A stretch of 64,000 nt of DNA from a virus. This document shows, piece after piece, positions 1 to 8,217 of this stretch. Location: positions 1 through 64,000 of the IMG/VR virus record IMGVR_UViG_3300009703_002976. One strand, written 5' to 3'. Position numbers and translations under genes: made by a program. A model generated the notes under the pieces. It worked only from the letters and a program-made list of their open reading frames with translations, was not told the DNA's origin and searched no databases. Each line of letters starts with the position of its first letter. Positions within the stretch are counted from its first letter, which is position 1.

Positions 1-2
1 TA

Positions 3-422
3 CTGCGGCATAATTTTGATAAAAATATAAAATTTCTGCTTCCCGAAGGAAGACCAGATTTAAAAGAAGACGAATTTAATCCACAAAGAGGTTTTATTGA
101 AGGAATTGATGATGGAGCTACTTTGAATTATGAAGTAAGAAAATTATATTTATTTATTGAGGGAGGACATCCAACGTTAACCAGCGTAAAGCGTGAAACT
201 CTGTGGATCGAATTGGTTAACTCGTTGCACCCCTCTGAGGCTGATGATCTTTGGCATATGAAGGATAAAAAACTTCAAGAAAAATATGATAAGATTACTC
301 ACCTCGTGGCTTATAACTCTTTTCCGGAGTATCTTCGACAACCCGAACCCGAACCTACTAGGGATAGTCAGGGCCGTTTTACAAGCACCAAAAAAACTAA
401 GAAAAAGAAAGCAAAAAAATGA
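3..422 (+). CDS. DUF6433-like T4-type phage protein (5' end outside window)
   Basis: The reading frame is open from the left edge, so the start lies outside the window and the TTG at 123 is not a convincing start. The visible 139 residues begin LRHNFDKNIKFLLPEG and continue with LYLFIEGGHPTL and then a Leu/Glu-rich helical stretch, ending in a basic Lys-rich tail (KKTKKKKAKK). The FLLPEG and YLFIEGG segments match my memory of the DUF6433 family of cyanophage and pelagiphage T4-like genomes, whose function is unknown. The stop overlaps the next start by 4 bases (ATGA). The identification is from memory of the family, so moderately sure; no function is claimed. Confidence 0.6.
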   Translation: MRHNFDKNIKFLLPEGRPDLKEDEFNPQRGFIEGIDDGATLNYEVRKLYLFIEGGHPTLTSVKRETLWIELVNSLHPSEADDLWHMKDKKLQEKYDKITHLVAYNSFPEYLRQPEPEPTRDSQGRFTSTKKTKKKKAKK

Positions 423-1129
423 AAGTATTGATGACCTGTGCTGGCATGAATACAGAATTAAGGCCCTTTACGGATATGATGCCAAAGTGTTTATTGCCAG
501 TGAAGGCGAAACCGATTCTATTTCACAATCTTGAATGGCTACAAAAATTTAATATTGATGAAGTAATTCTTACAACAAGTTATTATCATAATCAAATTGA
601 ATTAGCATTAAAAAAATTTGGAAGTTTTATAGTTAATACTCATAAACAAAAGGGCGGTGTTGGATCAGCACAGTCTTTGAGAAATTTAAGTTATAAATTT
701 GAAAATGATGATTTTTTATTTTTACGTGGTGACAATTTATATAATTTTGATATAGATAAACATTATAAATCACATAAAGATAATAAAAAAATGATTTCTG
801 TTTTATCTCATATGACTATGGGAGATAGTAAATATAAAACTTTCATTAAATATAAAAATGATTCTGATAAAATAGAAAAGATTTCAGTTAGACCTGATTA
901 TAAAATGACTAAAGAACTTTTAGCAACATCAGGAGCATGTTTTTTAAGTCCAACGATTTTTGATAAAATTGGAAAGAGGGACAGACATTTAATCGATGAT
1001 ATTTTTCCTAAACAATTGGAAGATATTAATGTAATAGTAGATAATGCTTCCGTTCAATTTTTTAATACTGCAAAAGAATATTTGTCAATTGCTAATTCAA
1101 AAGGCATGACTGGTATTAGTAGAATGTAA
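419..1129 (+). CDS. Sugar-phosphate nucleotidyltransferase-like protein
   Basis: A 236-residue protein with the N-terminal signature of NTP transferases: a loop corresponding to GxGTRLxPxT reads AGMNTELRPFTDMMPKCLLPV, with PKCLLPV matching the PKxLLPV substrate motif, and FLRGDNLYNFD giving the metal-binding Asp. Family members such as RmlA or mannose-1-phosphate guanylyltransferase activate a sugar phosphate with an NTP to give a nucleotide sugar. The protein is short and lacks a left-handed beta-helix tail. The canonical Gly-rich loop is degenerate (MNTE instead of GTR), so activity is less certain than fold. It sits just before phage DNA-metabolism genes and could feed the glycosyltransferases downstream. 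ATG overlaps the previous stop. Confidence 0.75.
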   Translation: MKVLMTCAGMNTELRPFTDMMPKCLLPVKAKPILFHNLEWLQKFNIDEVILTTSYYHNQIELALKKFGSFIVNTHKQKGGVGSAQSLRNLSYKFENDDFLFLRGDNLYNFDIDKHYKSHKDNKKMISVLSHMTMGDSKYKTFIKYKNDSDKIEKISVRPDYKMTKELLATSGACFLSPTIFDKIGKRDRHLIDDIFPKQLEDINVIVDNASVQFFNTAKEYLSIANSKGMTGISRM

Positions 1130-1139
1130 AAGGATTATT

Positions 1140-1421
1140 ATGCCAACATATGATTATAAATGTACAAAATGTGGAAATGTCTTTGAAAAAGAATTAAAAA
1201 TAGCTGACAGAAAGATTCCAACTGAATCTCCTTGTGCAGAAGATGTTCCTCAGACAAAACATATGAATTTTAAGTGTAATGGTGAAATAATACAACTGCT
1301 TTCTGCTCCAGGATTTGCTTATGATAATATCGGCCCAAAGAAACCAGATGCTTCTTTTAATGATAAACTAAAAGAAATAAAGAAGGCTCATAAGTATAGT
1401 ACTTTACCTATAATTGAATAA
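1140..1421 (+). CDS. FmdB-type zinc ribbon protein
   Basis: A 93-residue protein starting MPTYDYKCTKCGNVFEKE, the classic opening of the FmdB/CxxC_CxxC_SSSS putative regulatory zinc-ribbon family. Two Cys (YKCTKC) are near the start; further Cys (SPCAED and FKCNGE) are spaced across an insertion and could complete the zinc site. Small FmdB-like proteins are frequent in T4-like marine phages, next to nuclease genes; their role is unknown and regulatory or nucleic-acid binding is only presumed. AAGGATT precedes the ATG as a ribosome-binding site. The stop overlaps the next ATG by one base. Confidence 0.8.
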   Translation: MPTYDYKCTKCGNVFEKELKIADRKIPTESPCAEDVPQTKHMNFKCNGEIIQLLSAPGFAYDNIGPKKPDASFNDKLKEIKKAHKYSTLPIIE

Positions 1422-2071
1422 TGTTTATACATGAAAATGTTCTTGGTGATTTAGAACTAAAAACTACAAATGAAAATGGAAAAAGATGTTATGTAACTCC
1501 TGATGGTGAAAAATATCCTTCCGTTACTACTGTACTTTCTGATTATAAAAAAGAAGGTATAATCAAATGGAGAAAACGTGTTGGTGAAAAACAGGCCAAT
1601 AAGATTTCCACTCAAGCATCCCGCCGCGGTACAAAAGTTCATAAACTGTGTGAAGATTATTTGAATAACGAATTATCATTTGACGATTATACTCCTGATA
1701 ATGTTGTTATGTTTAAAAGTATTCAATCTATTTTGGATGAAATAGAGTTGGTTTATGGCCAGGAACGTACACTATTTTCAAATCATTTAAGAGTAGGAGG
1801 AAGAGTCGATTGTGTTGGTAAATTTCGTGGAAAAAAACACATAATTGATTTTAAGACTTCAAGCAAACCCAAAAAAGAAGAATGGATTGATAATTATTTT
1901 ATGCAAGGGTCAGCATATTCTGTTATGTGGGAAGAAATGACTGGCATATCTATACCTTATATCGCAATAATTATTGCTGTAGCAGATGAAATGCCACAGA
2001 TTTTTATTGAACACAGAGATAATTGGATCGATAAGTTTATAGAGATTAGAAATAATTATGATAACACTTAA
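1421..2071 (+). CDS. PD-(D/E)XK family phage exonuclease
   Basis: A 216-residue protein with the RecB/Cas4-like nuclease core: RRGTKVHKLCEDYL (helix with the active-site His), then GGRVDCVGKFRGKKHIIDFKTS, giving the Asp of GxxD and the D-x-K catalytic motif (IDFKTS), followed by MQGSAYSVMWEE, the conserved Q-x-x-x-Y element. Opening residues YPSVTTVLS are typical of phage PD-(D/E)XK exonucleases found in T4-like marine phages. Probable role is DNA degradation, recombination or processing of host DNA for nucleotide recycling. It is the last housekeeping gene before the accessory cassette, whose first gene starts 14 bases inside it. Confidence 0.8.
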   Translation: MFIHENVLGDLELKTTNENGKRCYVTPDGEKYPSVTTVLSDYKKEGIIKWRKRVGEKQANKISTQASRRGTKVHKLCEDYLNNELSFDDYTPDNVVMFKSIQSILDEIELVYGQERTLFSNHLRVGGRVDCVGKFRGKKHIIDFKTSSKPKKEEWIDNYFMQGSAYSVMWEEMTGISIPYIAIIIAVADEMPQIFIEHRDNWIDKFIEIRNNYDNT

Positions 2072-3197
2072 TCTTGATGAGATCAAAAGAAAACCACAAT
2101 TATTATCAATATTAGAAGAATTGAAACATGAAAAAGATTCAATTTTACTATTTGATATGCCCGAAGGATCAAGATTATGGCCATTAGACGAAGAAGAAGA
2201 CTTTTCTTATATTTTATTTTCAAAAGCACATGAAATTTTACAATATCACAAATTTGATGTTTGGTATTTGTGTTCTGATGTAAATATTAAGACCAGATAT
2301 ACAAAATGGTGTAAAAAAGTAGGTGTTGAAAAAAAGTTTAATGTATTATATTTTCCATTTACTGTTAGATTAGATGTTATTGATTATATCAAACAAGAAC
2401 ACGTTGATTCTCTCGCCAATATTCCTAAGAAAAAAAATTTTATACAATTAATTTGTAATCCTGATGTTTCTAGAATAGCAACTGTTAATCGTTATTATAA
2501 ACATCTAAATTATGAATATTCTTTAGTTCCTCAGTTTCATAATGATCATGAAAATAATTTTGATATAAAAAATAGAATACTTACAGAAATTGAATTGTCT
2601 GATATATGGATTAATGATGTTGATGGAGGTAAAGAGTTAAAAGATTGGGAAACAATTACTGTAAATAATAAAAAACTTAATAAATATATTTTTAATGCAT
2701 TTCTTCCTAAAGAAAGTTTTGAATCTTGTTGTGATGTAGTATTAGAAACTTATTTAGATGGTCCACTTTATTTTACTGAAAAAACATGGAAACAATTTTT
2801 GTTTCAAAAGCCTTTTATTATGATAGGCACAAAAGGTATTAATCATTATTTACAAGATTTAGGATTTGAATTATATGATGAAATTTTTGATTATGATTAT
2901 GACTTAGAAGATAATAATATAAGAAGATTAGAGGGGTTTTGGACTCAAATAGAACGATATTTAGACCTTGATGTTTCTGATTTTGAGAAGAAACTTATTA
3001 TATTGAAAAAAAAGCTAATACATAATAGAAATACCTACATTAAATGGATATCAAATATAGATAACGTATTAAATGATCATCGACCAGAATATGATGAGTT
3101 GGCTCATTATTTCTATCTTTATTCTACTTTTTACGAAAAAGAATATTTACCAGATAAGGGGTTTAACATAATTAAAAAAATTTGTTTGGGGTGTTAA
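2058..3197 (+). CDS. Glycosyltransferase-like protein, paralogue 1 (FTEKT family)
   Basis: A 379-residue protein, one of three paralogues in the window (others begin at 12911 and 29081). The shared C-terminal block reads YFTEKTWKQFLFQKPFIMIG followed by LGFELYDEIFDYDYD; EKTxK plus a conserved PF and a downstream Asp-rich helix resembles the donor-site region of fucosyltransferase-like GT-B enzymes. The N-terminal half shares RLWPLD, a VWYLCSDVNI strand and a W-x-P-F segment with the other copies. I infer a sugar transferase, acceptor unknown; specificity cannot be read. It leads directly into the radical SAM pair, stop and start sharing TAATG. Confidence 0.5.
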   Translation: MITLNLDEIKRKPQLLSILEELKHEKDSILLFDMPEGSRLWPLDEEEDFSYILFSKAHEILQYHKFDVWYLCSDVNIKTRYTKWCKKVGVEKKFNVLYFPFTVRLDVIDYIKQEHVDSLANIPKKKNFIQLICNPDVSRIATVNRYYKHLNYEYSLVPQFHNDHENNFDIKNRILTEIELSDIWINDVDGGKELKDWETITVNNKKLNKYIFNAFLPKESFESCCDVVLETYLDGPLYFTEKTWKQFLFQKPFIMIGTKGINHYLQDLGFELYDEIFDYDYDLEDNNIRRLEGFWTQIERYLDLDVSDFEKKLIILKKKLIHNRNTYIKWISNIDNVLNDHRPEYDELAHYFYLYSTFYEKEYLPDKGFNIIKKICLGC

Positions 3198-3883
3198 TGG
3201 ATTATGATTTTACAATAAGTAGTCATTGTAACGCCGCATGTCCTTCTTGTAAGAGATATGAAAGTCACAATAATCCGATTAATTTATATAATGAACCTTT
3301 GCATCCAGGATTAAATCAAATTCATATGGATTTTGATGAATTTAAATATATTATTGAAAGAGATATTAATTTATTTAAAAACAAACTTGTAACATTTGAA
3401 GGTGAACTTGGGGATCCTATGGTTCATCCACATATAAAATCTTTTATAAATTTTAGTACAGGTGTTTTTAAAAAATTAAAAATAGTTACTAATGGTGGAA
3501 TTAGAAATGCAAAATTTTTTAATGATTTGGGAAATACATATAATAATTTAGAAATTATGTTTTCTATAGATGGTCTAGAAGATGATTTAAATGGGTTGTA
3601 TAGAGTAAAAGTAAATACTAAAAAAGCAATTGGTAATATGGTTGCATTTGCTAAAAGTAAGTATGGAAAATCATGGGGAGTGAGTTGGCAATATCTTATT
3701 TTTGAACACAACTGGTTTGAAATACCAGAAGTTTTAGATTTTGCAAAATTATACAATATACCTATTGTATTAAAAATAAATACTCGACCTAAATTTAGAA
3801 TAGAAGATAGATTAATACCTAGTGTTGTTAAACAATATGAAAAAAATAAATTTAAATTAAGCAATCTTGTTTTAGCGAATTAA
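3197..3883 (+). CDS. Radical SAM core protein without SPASM domain
   Basis: The start is set at the ATG overlapping the preceding TAA (TAATG); an upstream TTG at 3182 is a weaker choice. Residues 1-20 carry CNAACPSCKR, the CxxxCxxC motif binding the [4Fe-4S] cluster that cleaves S-adenosylmethionine. FEGELGDPMVHPH is the GGEP-like SAM-contact motif of the class found repeatedly here, and TNGGIRN and FSIDGLEDD are the usual later strands. At 228 residues it is only the TIM-barrel core; the C-terminal cysteine domain seen in its homologues at 36379 and 43966 is absent and may be supplied by a separate gene downstream. Confidence 0.88.
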   Translation: MDYDFTISSHCNAACPSCKRYESHNNPINLYNEPLHPGLNQIHMDFDEFKYIIERDINLFKNKLVTFEGELGDPMVHPHIKSFINFSTGVFKKLKIVTNGGIRNAKFFNDLGNTYNNLEIMFSIDGLEDDLNGLYRVKVNTKKAIGNMVAFAKSKYGKSWGVSWQYLIFEHNWFEIPEVLDFAKLYNIPIVLKINTRPKFRIEDRLIPSVVKQYEKNKFKLSNLVLAN

Positions 3884-4572
3884 TGTTACCTGCAGAAACT
3901 TTTATATACAATTTTGAAATTACATCGTATTGTAATGCTGATTGTCCTAGTTGTTTTAGAACAATGAATAAAAGTAAATTGCCACTTAGACATTTAAAAG
4001 TTGAAGATTTCGAATTTTTAATATTAAACAATATAAATTTTATAAAAAATAATCGATACGAAATACAAATTGCAAAATTTTGTGGAGAAGTTGGAGATCC
4101 TCTGTTACATCCTAAGATTGATCAATTAATTGGTATAGCTGAAAGTGTGTTTAATAGAGTTGAAATTTATACAAATGGTGGACTTAGAAATACAACTTGG
4201 ATAAAAAATCTATTTAGACGATATGGAAAAACTCGTTTTGTGTTTGGTATTGATGGATTGTCTGATGAAACAAATCAAATGTATAGAGTTAATGTGAGAA
4301 CTGATATTGCATTAAAAAATATGATTGAATCTGCAAAATATAGACCTACTAGATGGGAATATACGATATTTAGTCACAATTATTTAGAATTATTTGATGT
4401 GATAATGTTTGCAAAAAAACACGACTTAAAGTTATTATGTAGATTTAATGGCCGAACTTTTAATAAACTTGATGATGAAAATATAGTTAAGTGTGAAACA
4501 TTACTTAAAAAACATAATACAGACTATTACATATGCAAAGAAGATGTGAGAATGAAGAAGAAATTAAAATAA
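3883..4572 (+). CDS. Radical SAM core protein, second copy, SPASM split off
   Basis: A 229-residue paralogue of the previous gene, with CNADCPSCFR as cluster motif, FCGEVGDPLLHPK as GGEP-like motif and TNGGLRNT and FGIDGLSDETN as later core strands. It ends in a Lys-rich tail (RMKKKLK) where homologues continue into a C-terminal SPASM-like domain. That domain follows in the -1 frame as a separate ORF whose ATG lies 40 bases before this stop. Either this is a bipartite enzyme or a single-base slip in an A-rich tract has split a formerly single gene. Substrate unknown; relatives modify peptides or small molecules by radical chemistry. Confidence 0.88.
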   Translation: MLPAETFIYNFEITSYCNADCPSCFRTMNKSKLPLRHLKVEDFEFLILNNINFIKNNRYEIQIAKFCGEVGDPLLHPKIDQLIGIAESVFNRVEIYTNGGLRNTTWIKNLFRRYGKTRFVFGIDGLSDETNQMYRVNVRTDIALKNMIESAKYRPTRWEYTIFSHNYLELFDVIMFAKKHDLKLLCRFNGRTFNKLDDENIVKCETLLKKHNTDYYICKEDVRMKKKLK

Positions 4573-4838
4573 AATGTGATTTTTATAATTATGAATCTGC
4601 TAGTTGGAGTCAATATGAAATAGATTTAGATTTAAATGTATTTCCTTGTTGTCATTATTATATGGACCACACTTTAACTAAAAAACCTAATAAGCATATT
4701 AGTCATATAGATAATAGTCTTAAAACCAATTCTTTAAATAATATTTTTAAAGAATATGATAAAGTATTAAATGAAAAACTTTGGAAAAATAAAAAAACAT
4801 GTCCTCCTCTTTGTATGAAAATTTGCCGAAAAAAATAA
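4533..4838 (+). CDS. Detached SPASM-like iron-sulfur domain, copy a
   Basis: A 101-residue protein matching the C-terminal cysteine domain of full-length radical SAM homologues in this window. IKCDFYN is followed by DLDLNVFPCCHYYMD, which corresponds to GANRRLWPCCHLYDE in the gene at 36379, and the C-terminus KKTCPPLCMKICRKK corresponds to its LPRCYLTCG. These cysteines would ligate one or more auxiliary [4Fe-4S] clusters. It is in the -1 frame relative to the preceding radical SAM core and overlaps it by 40 bases, consistent with either a dedicated partner subunit or a frameshifted remainder. Identification rests on alignment by eye to neighbours. Confidence 0.75.
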   Translation: MQRRCENEEEIKIKCDFYNYESASWSQYEIDLDLNVFPCCHYYMDHTLTKKPNKHISHIDNSLKTNSLNNIFKEYDKVLNEKLWKNKKTCPPLCMKICRKK

Positions 4839-5158
4839 ATAATAATCAACATAATTTACCTGAAGAATTTGAAGATTTGGTTTATTGTATAGGATGGCAT
4901 GAACATAAAAAATGGGCAGAAGTTGAAATAGCATCTGATTTTTCTGTATATCCTTGTTGTGCTTTACATGCAGAGCATCAATTAAATAAAAGATTCTTAG
5001 ATAAAAAATTAGATAGTTTTGATAAGGAATGGAATAATTTAAAGAAACATAAATTGAAAGATATCTTAAAAATATGGAGAGAACATATTAAACCAGAATT
5101 TTGGAAAAAAGAAAAAACATTACCCGAATGCTGTAAAACATTATGCAAGATAAAATAA
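4799..5158 (+). CDS. Detached SPASM-like iron-sulfur domain, copy b
   Basis: A 119-residue second stand-alone cysteine domain. YCIGWHEHKKWAEVEI leads into DFSVYPCCALHAEH, and the protein ends LPECCKTLCKIK; the PCC and terminal Cys groups align with copy a and with the C-termini of intact SPASM-type radical SAM genes nearby. The helix before the end (LKDILKIWREHIKPEFWKK) matches the SIKDILSGEWYKKTLE segment of the 36379 protein. So the order here is core, core, SPASM, SPASM, suggesting one detached domain per core. It overlaps copy a by 40 bases and the next gene by 16. Confidence 0.75.
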   Translation: MSSSLYENLPKKINNNQHNLPEEFEDLVYCIGWHEHKKWAEVEIASDFSVYPCCALHAEHQLNKRFLDKKLDSFDKEWNNLKKHKLKDILKIWREHIKPEFWKKEKTLPECCKTLCKIK

Positions 5159-5949
5159 TAATATTTGGAGATAGTTTTGCAGATCCTGCAGACAGAAAAT
5201 ACGAAAATAAAAATGTAACAACGTGGTATGAATTTTTGAAATCAGATTATAAAATAACAAATCATGCTTTATCTGGTACAGGTCCTCACTATTCATTTAA
5301 AGAATATTATAATTTTATTTCTAGTGATAATAATAAAGAAGAGTATATTTGTATTTTTTTATTAAGTGGAGAAGATAGAATTCATTTCTATAATGCTGAT
5401 CCCCAAACTATTACACATATTAATTGGAACTTTGATAAAAAAGAAAGTTGGTGGGCAGAAGATTCAAATTTAACGAAACAAAAAATATATTATGATACAT
5501 TTAAATCTGAAATTGATTTTTTCTTTTTAACAATGCATGATGAATTAAAATGGTCTAATTTTAAAAATTTAGGATTCCTTTATATGAATTCTTTATTATT
5601 AAATATGAAAACATTTGTATTTTGTACTTATGGTATTAAAATATTAAGTGGAATGGGTAATTTTTTAAATCTTACGCAACTTAATAATTCAAATTTTTAT
5701 TTATATCCAACTGAATTGGGATATATTGCTCATCAAGAATTTGTTGATTTAGAAACTGCTGGTGGTTATGATTTTGTAGATTATAGAAGAAATCATTTAT
5801 CACAAGAAAATCATAAAGTTTTATATGAAAATATAAAAAAAATGATTAAAAATGATTATGAATATATTCCGTTTGTTAAAAATATAAATCATTCTCAAAA
5901 TCTTGGACAATTTCGTAATTCAAAAACAGGAAAATTTATTTATGAATAG
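5143..5949 (+). CDS. SGNH/GDSL hydrolase-like protein 1
   Basis: A 268-residue protein starting with IIIFGDSFADP, the block I GDS motif carrying the nucleophilic Ser of SGNH esterases and acyltransferases. SGTGPHYS supplies the Gly block, and NHLSQENHKVLYENI near residue 220 has the HxSxxNH arrangement expected for the C-terminal catalytic His. SGNH enzymes remove or transfer acetyl and other acyl groups on sugars. No signal peptide is visible, so action is probably cytoplasmic. It is the first of three adjacent paralogues and ends in KFIYE, a C-terminal tetrapeptide shared by all five SGNH proteins here. Confidence 0.7.
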   Translation: MQDKIIIFGDSFADPADRKYENKNVTTWYEFLKSDYKITNHALSGTGPHYSFKEYYNFISSDNNKEEYICIFLLSGEDRIHFYNADPQTITHINWNFDKKESWWAEDSNLTKQKIYYDTFKSEIDFFFLTMHDELKWSNFKNLGFLYMNSLLLNMKTFVFCTYGIKILSGMGNFLNLTQLNNSNFYLYPTELGYIAHQEFVDLETAGGYDFVDYRRNHLSQENHKVLYENIKKMIKNDYEYIPFVKNINHSQNLGQFRNSKTGKFIYE

Positions 5950-6805
5950 ATTATTTGTTTTTGGAGATAGTTTTAGTCATCCAAATAGAGTTGATATTGA
6001 TAAATTGCCTTTATGTGAGTTTATTGATGATAAATTTTTTACATTTTATCGTATAGTAGCAGAAAAGTTAAAAGCTGAATGTTATAATTTTTCATTAAGT
6101 GGTTCTGGCCCACAATATACAATGCTTAAATTTCATCAGGCTTTGTATCATTATAAATTTAAAAAAAATGATTATATAGTTTTATTATTGTCAGATCCTA
6201 GTAGAGATTATAACCCTATAGAAAATGATATAGAAGAAGTAAAATATGTTGAATTAGGGGACAGACCTCATTATGGATTTGAAAATATAAGAAATCTTAT
6301 ATATCTTCAATATATGTCAAAATATTTTTTTCCAGAAGTCAAGTTTTTTTGTAATGTTATATGGAAAGAAAGTTCATTTTTTGAAGGTGAATATTATTCA
6401 AGTAGAGAAGGTGAATTTGGAATACACCAAAATGATTTTCCATCTAAAGATTTTAAATTTGAAAAGTTATATAATTTAAATGATAGTAATAATTGGTTTT
6501 ATTTGTGCGATTGTGAATTAGGTATTATTCATATGAAAGAATTTAAAAAAAAATACAAGATTTATATGTCTCATGAACGATTGCATTTTACACACAATGA
6601 AGATTCACAATTTAAAGTAAAAGCAGAAGTCAATGATAGTAGAGTAAATCATATGAGTCAAAGAACTCATAATACTTTTGCTAATATTATTTTGGATTTT
6701 TTTATTAATAATAAAAGACCTATAAATACTGATAATTTTTTCGAAACTGGTTTTTTAGATTATGATGATCCACATTTAATTCCACAGGAATTTATATATG
6801 AATGA
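5942..6805 (+). CDS. SGNH/GDSL hydrolase-like protein 2
   Basis: The natural start is the ATG at 5942, giving MNRLFVFGDSFSHPN; the frame is open to a TTG at 5903 but the paralogues begin just before the GDS block. The 287 residues include SGSGPQYT and NHMSQRTHNTFANIILDFF, matching the Gly block and the H-x-S-x-x-x-H block of the neighbours. The C-terminus is EFIYE. Catalytic Ser and His are present, so a working acyl-ester hydrolase or O-acyltransferase is plausible; the substrate is unknown. The start lies within the FIYE codons of the previous gene. Confidence 0.7.
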   Translation: MNRLFVFGDSFSHPNRVDIDKLPLCEFIDDKFFTFYRIVAEKLKAECYNFSLSGSGPQYTMLKFHQALYHYKFKKNDYIVLLLSDPSRDYNPIENDIEEVKYVELGDRPHYGFENIRNLIYLQYMSKYFFPEVKFFCNVIWKESSFFEGEYYSSREGEFGIHQNDFPSKDFKFEKLYNLNDSNNWFYLCDCELGIIHMKEFKKKYKIYMSHERLHFTHNEDSQFKVKAEVNDSRVNHMSQRTHNTFANIILDFFINNKRPINTDNFFETGFLDYDDPHLIPQEFIYE

Positions 6806-7532
6806 TTTTCATATTTTTGGAGATAGTTTTGGGGAAAATCCATTACATAGTGATTCTCCTGAATTTTGCTGGTTCAATAATTTAAAATTAAAAGTTGATG
6901 GAACAGTTTTTAATTATTGCTTAGGATGTACTGGTCCAATAGAAAATTTAAAACTGCTTCTAGAAAAAAAATTAAAAGATACTAATATAATATTTTTGTT
7001 ATCTATAAAATACAGAATACCATTTCCTTTTTCGAAAGAACGTGGTCATAGTGAAGATTTTAAAGAAATTCATGATTCTCGCACTTCTCCTAGAAAAGAA
7101 GTTAATTATGCACTAGAATGGTTATATGAAATTGATATGGTTTATAACATGTTTGGAGATGAAATAGAAATGTCTCCTTTCTTATGTATATTATATTTAC
7201 ATTTTTATGCTTTAAAAAATAATTGTAAAATATTGATTTTTTTATGTGATCCAAATGATGTTGCAAATGAAAATTATTTTTATTTTAATAATGAACATTT
7301 TAAAGTACATAGAAAAAATATTTGGCATATGAGTCAAGAAGAATTTCGAAACAGAATAATTGATCCTATTGAAGAAGAAAAAAGAGTTTCGCATATAAGT
7401 GAATGTAATCATACAATCATGTTTAATATTATTTTAAATTTTTTTATGAATACTTCTTATAATGAATCATTTTATCAAAATTTATATGACGGATCAAAAG
7501 AAAAAATAAAAAATAGATTTATTTATGATTGA
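6798..7532 (+). CDS. SGNH/GDSL hydrolase-like protein 3
   Basis: A 244-residue third tandem paralogue, beginning MNDFHIFGDSFGENP with the nucleophile motif, then LGCTGPIEN in place of the Gly block, and SHISECNHTIMFNIILNFF as the likely His block. It ends RFIYD. The family copies differ strongly between the shared blocks, so they are old duplicates rather than recent ones and probably act on different acceptors. The gene overlaps its neighbours by 8 bases at each end, in both cases within the FIY(E/D) codons. Confidence 0.7.
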   Translation: MNDFHIFGDSFGENPLHSDSPEFCWFNNLKLKVDGTVFNYCLGCTGPIENLKLLLEKKLKDTNIIFLLSIKYRIPFPFSKERGHSEDFKEIHDSRTSPRKEVNYALEWLYEIDMVYNMFGDEIEMSPFLCILYLHFYALKNNCKILIFLCDPNDVANENYFYFNNEHFKVHRKNIWHMSQEEFRNRIIDPIEEEKRVSHISECNHTIMFNIILNFFMNTSYNESFYQNLYDGSKEKIKNRFIYD

Positions 7533-8217
7533 AAAAATAGAATACGATACTAAAAAATATAATTTTGTTAAAGTTTTTCAAGAATATTTTGAAGAAGATT
7601 TAACAAAATTACATAAAAAACTTCAATTTGAACGTGAATTTTCGGAAATGGCAGGAGGAACAGAAGAGTTTGAAGTAGTATCACAAACTTATACAGATGT
7701 TATTAAAACTTTAGCTTTTAATGATTTATGGATTGAATTTGTTGAAAATGTTATTAAATCATATTTTGATAATAAATCTATTTACATTCAAAAACTTCCT
7801 TCTTTTAGAATATTTCCTGCAGGACATTCTGTAAAATATGTTGAAAATACAACTGATGGATATAATAAACATTTAGATGCAGAGCCTCCTTATTATCATC
7901 CTAAATTTGAGAGCAGTTTTTGGATACCATTGACAGAATGTAATTATTTAAATGATTTTTATTATCAAGATGAATATGGATCATATCGAAGAGCAGATAT
8001 ACGTATAAATGAATTGCTAATTTTTAGTAGTGATGTGATACATGGAAATAGTGTACATAATAAATCTTCTCAAACTAGATGTTCTTTGGATTTTAAAGGT
8101 TTAGCAGTAGATGATTATGATGAAACTATGTTGAGTGATCAAATGATTTTAAAAAGAGGCTCACCATTTAAACAAAAAGATTGGTATAGTACAAAACATT
8201 ATTATATGGAAATGTGA
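7525..8217 (+). CDS. 2-oxoglutarate/Fe(II) oxygenase-like protein (StrG/phytanoyl-like)
   Basis: A 230-residue protein whose C-terminal half has a double-stranded beta-helix pattern: KHLDAEPPYYHPK gives the H-x-D pair, SSFWIPLTECN the typical strand, LLIFSSDVIHGNSVHN the distal His, and QTRCSLDFKG the Arg that binds 2-oxoglutarate. This arrangement recalls StrG-like proteins of aminoglycoside clusters and phytanoyl-type dioxygenases. Hydroxylation of a sugar or amino-acid-derived intermediate is likely; the substrate is not known. It lies directly before an amidinotransferase, which recalls the neighbourhood of StrG and StrB1 in streptomycin loci, though that parallel is an inference. Confidence 0.6.
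   Translation: MIEKIEYDTKKYNFVKVFQEYFEEDLTKLHKKLQFEREFSEMAGGTEEFEVVSQTYTDVIKTLAFNDLWIEFVENVIKSYFDNKSIYIQKLPSFRIFPAGHSVKYVENTTDGYNKHLDAEPPYYHPKFESSFWIPLTECNYLNDFYYQDEYGSYRRADIRINELLIFSSDVIHGNSVHNKSSQTRCSLDFKGLAVDDYDETMLSDQMILKRGSPFKQKDWYSTKHYYMEM

Noticed and set aside
3424-3864. Minus-strand ORF of 146 codons opposite the first radical SAM core
   Set aside because: Phe/Leu-rich translation expected from the complement of Lys/Glu-rich AT-biased coding; the plus-strand frame has clear motifs.
4550-4575. Programmed -1 frameshift joining the second radical SAM core to SPASM copy a
   Set aside because: The A-rich tract does not contain a canonical X-XXY-YYZ heptamer in the correct frame, and the downstream ORF has its own ATG. 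Split genes or a simple indel remain possible.
6721-6728. Exact TATAAATA late-promoter sequence in the second SGNH gene
   Set aside because: It lies inside a coding region about 70 bases before the next gene, but in DNA this AT-rich the octamer is expected several times by chance on each strand, so location alone is not enough.
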